A stretch of 64,000 bases of DNA from Gammaproteobacteria bacterium (GTDB lineage: Bacteria; Pseudomonadota; Gammaproteobacteria; Burkholderiales; Burkholderiaceae_B). Below the pieces are notes generated by a model. It saw only the letters and a program-made list of their open reading frames with translations, was not told the DNA's origin and made no database searches. Each line of letters begins with the position of its first letter. Position 1 is the first letter of the stretch. The translations under genes and the position numbers were made by a program. The stretch spans positions 124,001 to 188,000 of the forward strand of contig JAHIXK010000005.1 in assembly GCA_018815245.1 (NCBI GenBank), in the 5' to 3' direction. Shown here in pieces: positions 28,705 to 38,722 of this stretch.

Positions 28705-30315
28705 ATGGCTGTTCTCGATTCCAACAACGTTAAAAACCGGCCCGACTTTGCAGCCAACCAGGCCGCACTCAAAAAACTGGTCAATGAACTGAAAGCGAAT
28801 TTGGCCACTGTGTCGCAAGGCGGTGGAAAGGTGGCCAATGAACGCCACACCGCACGCGGCAAGCTGCTGCCCCGCGAGCGCGTGGCCGGTTTGCTCGACC
28901 CAGGTTCGCCTTTTCTGGAATTGGCACCCTTGGCTGCCTGGGGCATGTATGGCGGTGCTGCACCCGGTGCAGGTGCCATTGCCGGTATTGGCCGCGTAAG
29001 TGGTGTGGATTGCATGATTGTGTGCAACGACGCCACGGTGAAAGGCGGCACTTACTACCCGCTTAGCGTGAAAAAACACCTGCGTGCACAAGAAGTGGCG
29101 GCAGAAAATAACTTGCCTTGCATTTACCTGGTCGATTCCGGCGGGGCCAACCTGCCCAATCAAGACGAAGTGTTTCCCGATCGCGATCACTTTGGCCGAA
29201 TATTTTTTAACCAGGCCAATATGAGTGCACAAGGCATTGCGCAAATTGCGGTGGTCATGGGCAGTTGCACCGCAGGCGGCGCGTATGTGCCCGCCATGAG
29301 CGACGAAGCCATTATCGTAAAAAACCAGGCCACGATTTTTCTGGGTGGTCCACCCTTGGTGCAAGCCGCCACCGGCGAAATTGTAAGTGCGGAAGAACTG
29401 GGCGGTGCCGATGTGCACACAAGGCTTTCCGGCGTGGCCGATCACCTGGCCGAGAACGATCAGCATGCTTTGGAAATTGCCCGGCGCATTGTGGCCAATT
29501 TGGGCCGCCCCGAGAAGCGTTACCCATGGGCACTTTCAGAAGCGCGCGAGCCCTTGTACAGCGCCGAAGAAATTTACGGCATTGTGCCCACGGATGCGAA
29601 AAAACCATTCGATGTGCGCGACATCATTGCGCGCGTTGTGGATGGCAGCGAGTTCGATGAATTCAAGGCCCGCTTTGGCAGCACACTGGTGTGCGGATTT
29701 GCACGCCTGTACGGCATGCCGGTGGGCATTGTGGCCAACAACGGCATTTTGTTTTCAGAATCGGCCCAGAAGGGCGCGCATTTTATTGAGCTGTGTTGCC
29801 AGCGCAAAATTCCGCTCGTGTTTTTGCAAAACATCACCGGTTTCATGGTGGGCAAGAAAGTAGAAAACGAAGGCATTGCCCGCCATGGCGCAAAAATGGT
29901 GATGGCTGTGGCGTGCGCCAAAGTGCCCAAATTCACCGTTGTTATTGGCGGCTCCTTTGGTGCTGGCAACTACGGCATGTGTGGCCGTGCGTACAGCCCG
30001 CGCTTCATGTGGATGTGGCCCAATGCACGCATCAGCGTGATGGGGGGCGAACAAGCCGCAGGCGTATTGGCCACCGTAAAGCGCAACCAGATTGAAGCGA
30101 AAGGGGGAACCTGGAGCAAGGAAGAGGAAGCCGAGTTCAAGGCCCCCACGCTGAAACAGTTTGATGAACAAAGCCAACCCTATTACGCCACGGCAAGGCT
30201 TTGGGATGATGGTTTGATCGACCCCGCTGACACACGCCGCATTTTGGGTATGGCCATTTCAGCCAGCCTGAATGCAGACATTCCGGAAACGAAATTTGGC
30301 GTTTACAGAATGTAA
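28705..30315 (+). CDS. liuB: 3-methylcrotonyl-CoA carboxylase, carboxyltransferase (beta) subunit
   Basis: 536 residues from ATG 28705; the frame opens at 28645 inside the isomerase gene. Carboxyltransferase signatures: [63 protein letters not shown] and [23 protein letters not shown], all of the MCC-beta type. It transfers carboxyl from biotin to 3-methylcrotonyl-CoA to give 3-methylglutaconyl-CoA and works with the biotinylated alpha subunit encoded two genes downstream. The upstream isomerase ends 2 nt before it. Confidence 0.95.
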   Translation: MAVLDSNNVKNRPDFAANQAALKKLVNELKANLATVSQGGGKVANERHTARGKLLPRERVAGLLDPGSPFLELAPLAAWGMYGGAAPGAGAIAGIGRVSGVDCMIVCNDATVKGGTYYPLSVKKHLRAQEVAAENNLPCIYLVDSGGANLPNQDEVFPDRDHFGRIFFNQANMSAQGIAQIAVVMGSCTAGGAYVPAMSDEAIIVKNQATIFLGGPPLVQAATGEIVSAEELGGADVHTRLSGVADHLAENDQHALEIARRIVANLGRPEKRYPWALSEAREPLYSAEEIYGIVPTDAKKPFDVRDIIARVVDGSEFDEFKARFGSTLVCGFARLYGMPVGIVANNGILFSESAQKGAHFIELCCQRKIPLVFLQNITGFMVGKKVENEGIARHGAKMVMAVACAKVPKFTVVIGGSFGAGNYGMCGRAYSPRFMWMWPNARISVMGGEQAAGVLATVKRNQIEAKGGTWSKEEEAEFKAPTLKQFDEQSQPYYATARLWDDGLIDPADTRRILGMAISASLNADIPETKFGVYRM

Positions 30316-30340
30316 ATGCGCGAATGTAATGGAGCACCCC

Positions 30341-31147
30341 ATGACAGAAACCAGTGAAAAACCCGTAATTGAAACCCGCAAGGGAAAATGTGTTTGGCTA
30401 ACGCTGAATCGCCCACAAGTAAAAAACGCCATGAACGGTGAAATGATCGCCATGCTGGTGGAAGCATTTCAGCGTTTGGGCAAGGACCCTGAAACACGCG
30501 CCATTGTGCTGGCTGCCAATGGCGATGCATTTTGTTCCGGTGCCGATCTTGGTTACATGATGCAAATGGCCCAGCAAGCTGCCGCTGCTTCCAACGCCAA
30601 CCAAACCAGTGCAATCACATTAACCAGCCTGTTTCGCGGCATTGCCGAATGCCCAAAGCCCGTGGTGGCACGTGTGCACGGCTTGTGCCTGGCTGGTGCC
30701 ACAGGCCTGGTCAGCGCCAGCGACATTGTTGTGGCCAGCAACAATGTGAAATTCAGCCTGCCCGAAGTAAAGCGGGGTTTGATTCCCGCCACCATCAGCC
30801 CCTACGTGGTTCAAGCCATGGGCGTGCAGGCAGCGCGCCGCTACTTCATTACTGGTGAAACATTCACTGCCGAAAAAGCTCACCAGCTGGGCATGGTGCA
30901 TGAACTGACCTCCCCCGACACGCTGGACGCCAAGCTTGAATCGATTCTTGCCGAGCTGGACAGCTGCGCGCCCGATGCCATGGCGGCTTGTAAACAGCTG
31001 GTGCGGGATGTTTCCCGCATGGACATTACCGCCGACGAAACGCATGTTGACGTTGCTGCACGCCTTGCAGCCGTGCGCGGCAGTGCCGAGGCCGCCGAGG
31101 GCATGATGGCTTTTATGGAAAAACGCAAACCGAAGTGGGTCGGCTAA
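30341..31147 (+). CDS. liuC: Methylglutaconyl-CoA hydratase (enoyl-CoA hydratase family)
   Basis: 268 residues from ATG 30341 with GGAGC 5 nt upstream; ATG 30329 is an alternative. Crotonase-fold motifs: WLTLNRPQVKNAMN, AIVLAANGDAFCSGADLGYM and the oxyanion-hole segment PVVARVHGLCLAGATGLVSASDIVVAS. Its place between the two MCC subunit genes points to hydration of 3-methylglutaconyl-CoA to HMG-CoA in leucine degradation. The 25-nt spacing to mccB suggests one transcript. Confidence 0.9.
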   Translation: MTETSEKPVIETRKGKCVWLTLNRPQVKNAMNGEMIAMLVEAFQRLGKDPETRAIVLAANGDAFCSGADLGYMMQMAQQAAAASNANQTSAITLTSLFRGIAECPKPVVARVHGLCLAGATGLVSASDIVVASNNVKFSLPEVKRGLIPATISPYVVQAMGVQAARRYFITGETFTAEKAHQLGMVHELTSPDTLDAKLESILAELDSCAPDAMAACKQLVRDVSRMDITADETHVDVAARLAAVRGSAEAAEGMMAFMEKRKPKWVG

Positions 31148-31165
31148 CAAAGGCATATTGCAACA

Positions 31166-33223
31166 ATGTTCACCAAAATACTAATTGCCAACCGTGGCGA
31201 AATTGCCCGTCGAATCAACCACACCGCGCAGGCCATGGGAATACACACCGTGGCCGTGTATTCCACCGCCGATGCGCATGCATTGCATGTGCAGGAATGC
31301 AATGAAGCCGTGTGCTTGGGCGAACCAGAGGCCGCGCAAAGTTACCTGAACATTGACAAGGTCATTGCTGCGGCCAGGCAAACCGGCGCGCAAGCCATTC
31401 ACCCTGGTTACGGTTTCCTGTCCGAGAACGCTGCTTTTGCGCAGGCCTGTGCCAATGCGCACATCACCTTCATTGGCCCCGGTGTGGAAGCCATTCGCAT
31501 CATGGGCAGCAAAAGCGAAGCCAAAGCCTGTGTGCAGCCCGCGGGCGTGCCGCTTATTCCCGGTTACTTTGGCGCAGACCAAACGCTGCACACCTTGCAA
31601 AGCGAAGCTGAAAGAATCGGCTTTCCGCTGATGATCAAAGCCGTGGCCGGTGGTGGTGGCAAGGGCATTCGAATTGTGAACAGTGCAGGCGACTTGCAGG
31701 CCGCACTGGAAAGCTGCCAGCGCGAGGCCAAAAACGCATTCGGTGACGCCACCGTGATGCTTGAAAAGCAAATCATCAAACCCCGCCATGTGGAAGTGCA
31801 GGTGTTTGCCGACACCCATGGCAATGTGGTGCATTTGTTTGAACGGGATTGCTCTGCACAGCGCCGCCACCAAAAGGTGATTGAAGAAGCGCCTGCATTC
31901 GGACTAACTGAAGCGCAGCGCGAGGCCTTTGGCCGCACTGCAGTGCAGGTGGCCAAGGCAGTGAATTATGTGGGCGCAGGCACAGTGGAGTTTTTGCTGG
32001 ATGCGCGTGGCGAATTTTTCTTCATGGAAATGAACACTCGCCTGCAAGTGGAGCACCCGGTTACCGAGATGATCACCGGGTTCGACCTGGTACAGTGGCA
32101 AATAGAAATTGCTGCTGGTTTGCCATTGCCCGCCACGCAGGAAACCATTCACATTGATGGCCACGCATTTGAAGCACGCTTGTATGCCGAAAACCCGGAG
32201 CAAGGTTTTCTGCCCGCAATTGGCACGGTTGAATTGTGGGAAGCGCCGCAAGCCATAGAGTTTCGCACCGGCACGCACGCGGGGCGAACTGCTGGTATTC
32301 GCCTGGATTCCTCCATGCGTTCAGGTCTTTCAGTGTCGCCTTATTACGACCCCATGGTGGGCAAGCTGGTTACCTGGGCACCCACGCGTGAAGCGGCCTT
32401 GAACAAGCTGGCAGACGCACTGGCACAATTGCGTTGTGTGGGTGTGAAGAACAACCTGGCCTGGCTGCGCAGTTTGTGCCTGCACCCGGAATTTGCAGCA
32501 GGTGGATACGACACAGGGCTGATCGACAGAATGACCGTGAACACAGAAGCCACGCCTGTCAAGGCGATCGATGACCCCACACTCCATGCCTTGGCCGGTT
32601 TGGCACGGTGGGCTTTGCACGGCCAAACCATGCACAGGAAAACCAGTGACCCGTTGGCCATGCTGGACGGGTTTTATTCCAGCGCACCCCCCTTGCGTGA
32701 AGACCGATGGGCAGAGCGCAATCACATTTTTACGACCCACACCCACGTGGCCGTTCATGCGGATCAGGCTGTGGTTCAGTGTGGCGCGTTGTCGCTGAGT
32801 TTTACGTTTGACTGGCCATTGCAACACGCAAGTTTGTCGCGTCTGAAAGGATCAATCGCCAGTGGCCCACATGCAGGCAGCGCGTTTGATTTGATTTGGC
32901 ACGGTGACAATCTCAGTATTCATGTGGGTGCGGAACAAGCCAGCCTGCAATGGCAAAACCCGGCGCACATTCGCGCGGACCAGGGGCATGATGCACACGG
33001 CGTGGCCGCCCCAATGCCCGGCAAAGTATTTGCTGTGTTTGTGAAGGTAGGCGACACTGTAAAGAAAGGCCAGCCCCTGATCGGTCTGGAAGCCATGAAA
33101 ATGGAGCACACCTTGAATTCGCCATGCGATGGTGTGGTGCAGGCTATTCCGCACCCGGTGGGTGACCAGGTGACCGAGGGTACAGAGCTTATTCATTTTT
33201 TTGAAGATGCCAAGTCAGCATGA
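31166..33223 (+). CDS. liuD: 3-methylcrotonyl-CoA carboxylase, biotin-containing (alpha) subunit
   Basis: 685 residues with biotin carboxylase N-terminus (MFTKILIANRGEIARR, then HPGYGFLSENAAFA, KAVAGGGGKGIRIV and EMNTRLQVEHPVTE) and a C-terminal biotinyl domain with EAMKMEH (biotin on Lys645). It carboxylates biotin using ATP and bicarbonate for the MCC reaction. The linker between the domains (about 460-610) is of MCC type rather than propionyl-CoA carboxylase type, in keeping with context. The stop overlaps the hmgL start (ATGA). Confidence 0.95.
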   Translation: MFTKILIANRGEIARRINHTAQAMGIHTVAVYSTADAHALHVQECNEAVCLGEPEAAQSYLNIDKVIAAARQTGAQAIHPGYGFLSENAAFAQACANAHITFIGPGVEAIRIMGSKSEAKACVQPAGVPLIPGYFGADQTLHTLQSEAERIGFPLMIKAVAGGGGKGIRIVNSAGDLQAALESCQREAKNAFGDATVMLEKQIIKPRHVEVQVFADTHGNVVHLFERDCSAQRRHQKVIEEAPAFGLTEAQREAFGRTAVQVAKAVNYVGAGTVEFLLDARGEFFFMEMNTRLQVEHPVTEMITGFDLVQWQIEIAAGLPLPATQETIHIDGHAFEARLYAENPEQGFLPAIGTVELWEAPQAIEFRTGTHAGRTAGIRLDSSMRSGLSVSPYYDPMVGKLVTWAPTREAALNKLADALAQLRCVGVKNNLAWLRSLCLHPEFAAGGYDTGLIDRMTVNTEATPVKAIDDPTLHALAGLARWALHGQTMHRKTSDPLAMLDGFYSSAPPLREDRWAERNHIFTTHTHVAVHADQAVVQCGALSLSFTFDWPLQHASLSRLKGSIASGPHAGSAFDLIWHGDNLSIHVGAEQASLQWQNPAHIRADQGHDAHGVAAPMPGKVFAVFVKVGDTVKKGQPLIGLEAMKMEHTLNSPCDGVVQAIPHPVGDQVTEGTELIHFFEDAKSA

Positions 33224-34164
33224 GCATGATCAAAGTACCCACCCAAGTCACCCTCGTTGAAGTGGGCCCGCGCGACGGGCTTCAAAACGAGAAAACGCCA
33301 ATTGCCACCAGCATCAAAATCGATCTGTGCAAGCAGCTGATCGAGGCGGGAATTCACAGGCTTGAAGCCGCAGCGTTTGTGTCGCCCAAGTGGGTACCGC
33401 AAATGGCCGATGGTGCCGATGTGCTGGCCGGTTTGAAAGCGTTGCCGGAGTTGCAACAGCGCAAGGTTTCTTATTCTGCACTGGTACCTAACCTGAAGGG
33501 CATGGAGGCCGCAATTGAGGCGGGCATGCAGGAGGCGGTTGTGTTTACCGCCGCGTCGGAAGCCTTCACCCAAAAAAACATCAACTGCACCATTGCTGAA
33601 AGCATTGAACGATTCAAGCCTGTGGCCGAACTGGCGCGGGCGCACAACATTCACCTGCGTGGCTCCATATCCTGTGCCTTGGGTTGCCCCTATCAAGGCG
33701 ATGTGGCAGTTCAAAGCGCGGCTGAAGTTGCTTTGCGTTTGCAAGACATCGGCGTGCAGGAATTTGATGTGGCCGACACCATTGGCGTGGGCACCGCGCT
33801 GCGGGTAAGTCAGGTGTTTGAGGCGGTGGCGAGCAGTGTCGGTATTCACAATGTGGCGGGCCATTTTCATGACACGTACGGGCAAGCACTGGCCAACATT
33901 CTGGCGGCATTGCAACTGGGCGTTTCAACGTTTCACAGCTCGATTGCCGGTTTGGGTGGTTGCCCTTACGCCAAAGGTGCCACGGGCAATGTGGCCACCG
34001 AGGATGTGGTTTACATGCTGCATGGCATGGGCATTGAAACCGGGCTGGATTTGAACAGGCTTGTGCAAACGGGTGCCTGGATTTCCGGCAGCATTGGCAA
34101 GCCGTATATCAGCCGTGCAGGCCGCGCTGTGTGGAGTAAATTGAATTCGGAAGTACAGGCGTAA
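33220..34164 (+). CDS. liuE: Hydroxymethylglutaryl-CoA lyase
   Basis: 314 residues, start ATG 33220 overlapping the previous stop (ATG 33226 also possible). TIM-barrel signatures VTLVEVGPRDGLQNEK, EAAAFVSPKWVPQMADG, RGSISCALGCPYQGDV and the catalytic-cysteine loop SIAGLGGCPYAKGATGNVATEDVVYML are complete. It cleaves HMG-CoA to acetoacetate and acetyl-CoA, the last step of leucine catabolism. Final gene of the block; the next gene is convergent, 22 nt away, and no clear terminator hairpin was seen in the gap. Confidence 0.95.
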   Translation: MSMIKVPTQVTLVEVGPRDGLQNEKTPIATSIKIDLCKQLIEAGIHRLEAAAFVSPKWVPQMADGADVLAGLKALPELQQRKVSYSALVPNLKGMEAAIEAGMQEAVVFTAASEAFTQKNINCTIAESIERFKPVAELARAHNIHLRGSISCALGCPYQGDVAVQSAAEVALRLQDIGVQEFDVADTIGVGTALRVSQVFEAVASSVGIHNVAGHFHDTYGQALANILAALQLGVSTFHSSIAGLGGCPYAKGATGNVATEDVVYMLHGMGIETGLDLNRLVQTGAWISGSIGKPYISRAGRAVWSKLNSEVQA

Positions 34165-34185
34165 ATATCCCCGGTCTGCAACAAT

Positions 34186-36093
34186 TTATCTTCTGCGCAT
34201 TCTTGGGATGGCCATGAATACCGCCACGCCGCGCTCCCCCACGCCAACGCCGGTGTACAGTTCGATGCGAATGGCTTTGGCGCGAATTTTCATGTGCGCC
34301 AATCCGCGTCCACGGCCAAGCGTGTTGGTGGGCATGCCAATGCCATCGTCGCTGATATTCAACAACACCTTGTTATTCGCTGCATCCCACCGTACGCTCA
34401 ATTCAATTTTCGATGCCTTAGCATGTTTCAGGCTGTTGGCAAAAACTTCCTGCACAATGCGCAGTAAATCGAAAAGGTCTCGCGAGCTGTAACCCTCCAG
34501 TTTTGGAATGTCCGTCACAGTCCACAGCAAGGTCACGCCGCTGGCTTTCAATCGGCGTTCATATCGCCAGCGGAAATTTCCCAGCAGCGCCAGCAGATCG
34601 TCACTTTGCGGATCCAGCGAATCAATGGCCATGCGCAGGTCATCCAGACATTCCTGCAGCACGTCCCGCATTTCTTCTTGTTCCAGCGGCCGGGTTTCGC
34701 TCAGGTTCAGGGCCGACACAAGGCTTGATCCCACGCCATCGTGAATGTCTTGCATAATGCGTCGCCGCTCATCGTCTTGCGTGCGTTGTTGCTCGATTTT
34801 TCGAAGCAGGTTGAATTGGCGAAACAGCTGCTGCTCCCGTACCGCCAATTCGGAATTCAAGGATTCGTTCGATGTTTCGAGGTCTTCAAGCAGCGCCCTG
34901 TAACGCCGAAAGATGATCCAGCAGGCCGAGAAAAACAGCAAAATTCCCGTGTACTGCGACAGCAAAACAGATTCAACCGGTAAGGCACCCAGCATGGTGC
35001 TCAGGTCGCGAATGCTTAACAACACAAACAACAATGAACTGCACCCAAGAATGGCACCCTCGAAATTTTTGCGTTGCCAGGATTGGCCAAGCAGCATCAA
35101 ATTCAAAACAAATATGACTGGGATAATGGGCAGCAGCAGCCAAAAAGTGAATTGCAGTATTTCCTGGCTGCCAGTTGTAAAGGTCAACACCGTCACGCCG
35201 ATGGCATACACCCACAGTGCTTTGCGAATCCAGATCCACCTCAAGCCCATGTATTGAATCAGGAACAGGCCGTACAGGCAGGCAAACCACGCGTGCAGGC
35301 TGTGAACCAGTTGCCCCCATTGTGCATGGGGAAGGGGTGTCCAGTTTAGAAAATAGCCTGTGTTGCGCAGGGCAAAAATAATCACAGCCAGACTAAAGAA
35401 AAGAAATCCTTCCTGTTCGCGAAAAACCCGCGCAAAAACCAGCAGCATCAAACCGCTGACGAAAGCAACCAGCGTGGCCAGCATGGAGCCGGTAACCTGC
35501 CACCGGTAAGAAGACGCATAAAGGGGCTCAAGCAATTCGCTTGGGCCAAGCCACACGCGACCCAGGCCGCTGCGGTAGTTTTTGTAGCCGGCCACCTGGA
35601 TCAGCAGCACATTGTTGTTTTGATTCAACAGCTCAGGGGAAAACTGAAACAGGTAAGGGTAGTTCCAGTGGCGCGCAATTTCGCCATGCAGTGGACCATG
35701 CCCTCCGATCCAGTGGCCATTCAGGTAGGCGTGTGCATTCATGATCGCTTTGGGAATGAACAACGCGTCGGGCCTGGGTTTGCCAGGGTTTAGCCGAAAT
35801 TCGATCTGGTACCAGCCGTGCCCCTCAAAATCTTGCTGGGTTATGTCCCAGGAGTCGGGGAGAACGACAGTTCTTTTCCCGCTTCGCTGCAGTACTTCTG
35901 CCGCTGCCAAGTTGGGGTTGCCGGAAAACAGCACTCGGGCGTTGTCAAACAGATAGGCGGATTGCCGGGTGCTGTCATTGCCCAAGGCCTGAAGGGGGGC
36001 GTTGAACGTGCCCCAAAAGGCAATCAACAAAGTCAGCATGCACAGCAGAGAGAATCGCCAAGCGAACAAGGTATCGGTTTTGGCGGATTTCAA
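34186..36093 (-). CDS. Sensor histidine kinase with sensory periplasmic domain (copy 2)
   Basis: 635 residues. N-terminal membrane anchor (15-33), a periplasmic beta-sandwich domain (about 40-195, FIPKAIMNAHAYLNGHWIGG...VLLIQVAGYKN, reminiscent of carbohydrate-binding jelly-rolls), about seven membrane segments (200-395, 7TMR-DISM-like), a coiled coil, then a HisKA_3 kinase: RRRIMQDIHDGVGSSLV with His451 and an HATPase domain with NISDDGIGM and GRGRGLAHMKIRA. It would phosphorylate the NarL-type regulator encoded just upstream (4-nt overlap). Paralogue of the kinase at 36810-38717. Confidence 0.88.
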   Translation of the reverse strand: MKSAKTDTLFAWRFSLLCMLTLLIAFWGTFNAPLQALGNDSTRQSAYLFDNARVLFSGNPNLAAAEVLQRSGKRTVVLPDSWDITQQDFEGHGWYQIEFRLNPGKPRPDALFIPKAIMNAHAYLNGHWIGGHGPLHGEIARHWNYPYLFQFSPELLNQNNNVLLIQVAGYKNYRSGLGRVWLGPSELLEPLYASSYRWQVTGSMLATLVAFVSGLMLLVFARVFREQEGFLFFSLAVIIFALRNTGYFLNWTPLPHAQWGQLVHSLHAWFACLYGLFLIQYMGLRWIWIRKALWVYAIGVTVLTFTTGSQEILQFTFWLLLPIIPVIFVLNLMLLGQSWQRKNFEGAILGCSSLLFVLLSIRDLSTMLGALPVESVLLSQYTGILLFFSACWIIFRRYRALLEDLETSNESLNSELAVREQQLFRQFNLLRKIEQQRTQDDERRRIMQDIHDGVGSSLVSALNLSETRPLEQEEMRDVLQECLDDLRMAIDSLDPQSDDLLALLGNFRWRYERRLKASGVTLLWTVTDIPKLEGYSSRDLFDLLRIVQEVFANSLKHAKASKIELSVRWDAANNKVLLNISDDGIGMPTNTLGRGRGLAHMKIRAKAIRIELYTGVGVGERGVAVFMAIPRMRRR

Positions 36094-36803
36094 AGGTCGA
36101 GAAGCCCAAGCATGGTTGCTTCATACACGGCTTCCGAGCGGCTGTGTACGTGAAGTTTTTTGTAGAGGCGTTTCACGTGAGTGGCCACGGTGTGGGTTGA
36201 AATACCCATTTGTCCCGCAATTTCCTGCGCGGTGAAACCACGTGCCACTTGCTGTATTACGGTCAGTTCACGGTCTGTGATGCTGCATGCTTTCCGCGTT
36301 TCATCCAGATCCGCCTTGGCCTGCAAGTGGTGGTTTTCCATCACCTTTTCATGCTGGATCTTGAACAGCAATTGTCGTGCAATCAGTGGGCTGATGGGCG
36401 AACCACCGTTGGCCACTTCCAGAATGTGTTCGATCAATTCATCGTTGGAATAATCTTTCAGCAAATAGCCGCTTGCACCCGCTTCAAGACTGCGCACCAC
36501 ATGGTCTTCATCGCCAAACGCGGTGATCACCAAACATTCTGTTTCAGGCTTGTTCTTGCTTAACCACTCAATCACTTCAATGCCCGATGAATCGGGTAAA
36601 CCCAGATCAATCAAGGCAACTTTGGGGTTGGTCATGAACAGCAGGGAATAAGCGTCTTGCACCGTGCTGGCCACGCCCAGTAATTTCAAGTGGCTTGACG
36701 ATTCGATCACTCGGACCAAGTGATCCAGGGTCGCGGGCTCATCCTCGACCAAGATCACGCCGAAAGGCTTTGATTCAAATTGATCCAGGTCTCGCGCGTT
36801 CAT
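36090..36803 (-). CDS. NarL/LuxR-family response regulator (copy 2)
   Basis: 237 residues. Receiver domain with EDE acid pocket at 20-22, phosphoacceptor Asp66 (VALIDLGLPDSSG) and conserved Lys in GYLLKDYS; LuxR-type helix-turn-helix at the C-terminus (LTVIQQVARGFTAQEIAGQM, then STHTVATHVKRLYKKL). It overlaps the downstream kinase gene by 4 nt and follows the first kinase by 6 nt. Target genes are not evident from the sequence. Confidence 0.92.
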   Translation of the reverse strand: MNARDLDQFESKPFGVILVEDEPATLDHLVRVIESSSHLKLLGVASTVQDAYSLLFMTNPKVALIDLGLPDSSGIEVIEWLSKNKPETECLVITAFGDEDHVVRSLEAGASGYLLKDYSNDELIEHILEVANGGSPISPLIARQLLFKIQHEKVMENHHLQAKADLDETRKACSITDRELTVIQQVARGFTAQEIAGQMGISTHTVATHVKRLYKKLHVHSRSEAVYEATMLGLLDL

Positions 36804-36809
36804 GGGTGG

Positions 36810-38717
36810 TCAGGTTTGAAAGTTCAATGGTAATTTGAGCAGGTATCGAGTGCCGCGCCCTGCTGCGGTTGACATGTCGATGCTACCCCCCAAGCTGGCA
36901 GCACGCTGGTTGAGGTTGTTTAGTCCTCGCCCTGGGTGCTGGGCATCCATTTCAAATCCTACCCCGTTGTCCTGTATCTGCACACCCACATATTTTGGTC
37001 CCCTTGACACCACCAGGCTTACCTCACTGGCCTGTGCATGCTTCAGGATATTCGTGAAAATTTCCTGAACAATGCGCAGCACATGCAGGCAGTTGCGCGC
37101 ATCCAGGTAGGGAATTGCGGGAATGTCGTCATCAATTGCCCAATGCAGTCGAATGCCTGCACTTCTCATGCTGTCTGCAATTCGGTAGCGAAATGCCCCC
37201 AGCAGGGTTGTCAGGTCTTGCTCAATGGGTTCAAGCGAGTCAATGGTCAACTGCAAATCCCGTAACCCCGATTCAAGCAGGTTCAGTGTGTTTCTTCGGT
37301 TGAAGTTGGATGATTGCAGGTGGTGAATGGCTGCCACAAGGTGCGCCCCCAAGCCATCGTGCATGTCGGCCATCAAGCGCTGCCGCTCAGCCATTTTTAC
37401 TTTGTCTTCATCAATTTTCTGAAGGCGTTGATACTGCTCGGCCAATTCGGCTTCACGTTCCATCAGCCGCATTTGCAGGGTTTCGTTGAACCGGTCAGAT
37501 TCCTTCAACAAGTTGCTGTAGCGGTCAATTAAAAAATAGCTCATTGCAAGAAACATGGCGATGCCCATGTACTGGTTCAGAAAGTACCCGTCGAATGGCA
37601 GGATACCCGCCAGAAACAGAAGGTCTGATACGCTGAGCGCCATGAAACACAACAGGCCGAATCCGAAGGCGTGTGGAGCGAGCGACTGCTTGCTGTTGCC
37701 GTGAAGCACAAGAAGGTACACGTTCCAGGTGTACATGCACAGGCCGAGAACCCCGTAGTAAGCCACCAGGCGAAGAGCCCAGTTTTCGTTGATGATCAAC
37801 AACACAGGGAAGCTAAGGGAATAAATCCACCATATTTTCCATTCCAGCCGCTTTCGTGGCACCTGGCAGTACAGCAATATCAGCAACACCATCAGGCTTG
37901 CAAACAGCAGCAACCCGCCCTGCGTGATCTGGATCCAGGTGCCGTGTTCAAACGGTGGCACTGTGGTCAGGAATGCCAGGTTGCGAACGCCCCACAAAAA
38001 GCAGGTTGAAGCCAGCAGCATCAGCAAACCGCTGCGCGATTTTCCCATGCCAATAAGAATGGTCAGCACGATGCCCGCGCCCAACACAAAAGCAGTGCTA
38101 AGGTAGACCGATGTAACTTGTACTTCGTAGCGTGCGCGGTAGGCTTCCCGCAGGTTTTCGTCAGACCCCAGCCACACCGTGGACAAACCGGCCAGGTAGT
38201 CCGGGAAAGCGCGCACCTGGATTGCCACGGTGTTTTGACCGCTTTGAAGCAAATTGGGCCCCAGGTTCACGATTTGTGGCCGATTCCAGTTGCGTTCTGC
38301 AAAATCGCCAGTCATGGGGCCAAAAAACGCAATTCGTTGGCCATTCAGGTACACCTCGGCGTTCATTGCGAAGCGGGGAATGTAAAGCGCTTCCAACCGG
38401 TTTTCGGGCAGGGCTGTGAAGTCGAATTCATACCAGTAAAAGCCGCCAGGCGTGCTCAACATCTGGTCGATGCGGTGGGGCAGTTGAACGCGCAACGCTT
38501 GTTCCAGTGATTTGGGTGGGCGGGTTTTGTACGTTGTTTGTTCTGAAAACCTGGCAACTTTGATTTCAATTGCGCCGGGGTCGGTGGGTGTTGCTTTGGA
38601 AATTTGATAAAACAGGATGGAAGCGCCAGCCAGGGCGATCAAAATAGCGCAGACATAAAACAGGCCGAGTCGTTTCAACCAGCTTGGATTTGCAAGTGGG
38701 GCGTCAGCGCGGGCCAT
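36810..38717 (-). CDS. Sensor histidine kinase with sensory periplasmic domain (copy 1)
   Basis: 635 residues, same architecture as the other kinase: N-terminal anchor (18-40), periplasmic beta-rich domain (about 45-200 with LEALYIPRFAMNAEVYLNGQ), multiple membrane helices (200-400), coiled coil, HisKA_3 motif RQRLMADMHDGLGAHL (His453) and an HATPase domain (IQDNGVGFEM, then PGRGLNNLNQRA). The sensory region differs substantially from copy 2 although the length is identical, so a different ligand range is plausible. Preceded by its cognate regulator gene 5 nt upstream. Confidence 0.88.
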   Translation of the reverse strand: MARADAPLANPSWLKRLGLFYVCAILIALAGASILFYQISKATPTDPGAIEIKVARFSEQTTYKTRPPKSLEQALRVQLPHRIDQMLSTPGGFYWYEFDFTALPENRLEALYIPRFAMNAEVYLNGQRIAFFGPMTGDFAERNWNRPQIVNLGPNLLQSGQNTVAIQVRAFPDYLAGLSTVWLGSDENLREAYRARYEVQVTSVYLSTAFVLGAGIVLTILIGMGKSRSGLLMLLASTCFLWGVRNLAFLTTVPPFEHGTWIQITQGGLLLFASLMVLLILLYCQVPRKRLEWKIWWIYSLSFPVLLIINENWALRLVAYYGVLGLCMYTWNVYLLVLHGNSKQSLAPHAFGFGLLCFMALSVSDLLFLAGILPFDGYFLNQYMGIAMFLAMSYFLIDRYSNLLKESDRFNETLQMRLMEREAELAEQYQRLQKIDEDKVKMAERQRLMADMHDGLGAHLVAAIHHLQSSNFNRRNTLNLLESGLRDLQLTIDSLEPIEQDLTTLLGAFRYRIADSMRSAGIRLHWAIDDDIPAIPYLDARNCLHVLRIVQEIFTNILKHAQASEVSLVVSRGPKYVGVQIQDNGVGFEMDAQHPGRGLNNLNQRAASLGGSIDMSTAAGRGTRYLLKLPLNFQT

Positions 38718-38722
38718 ATTGT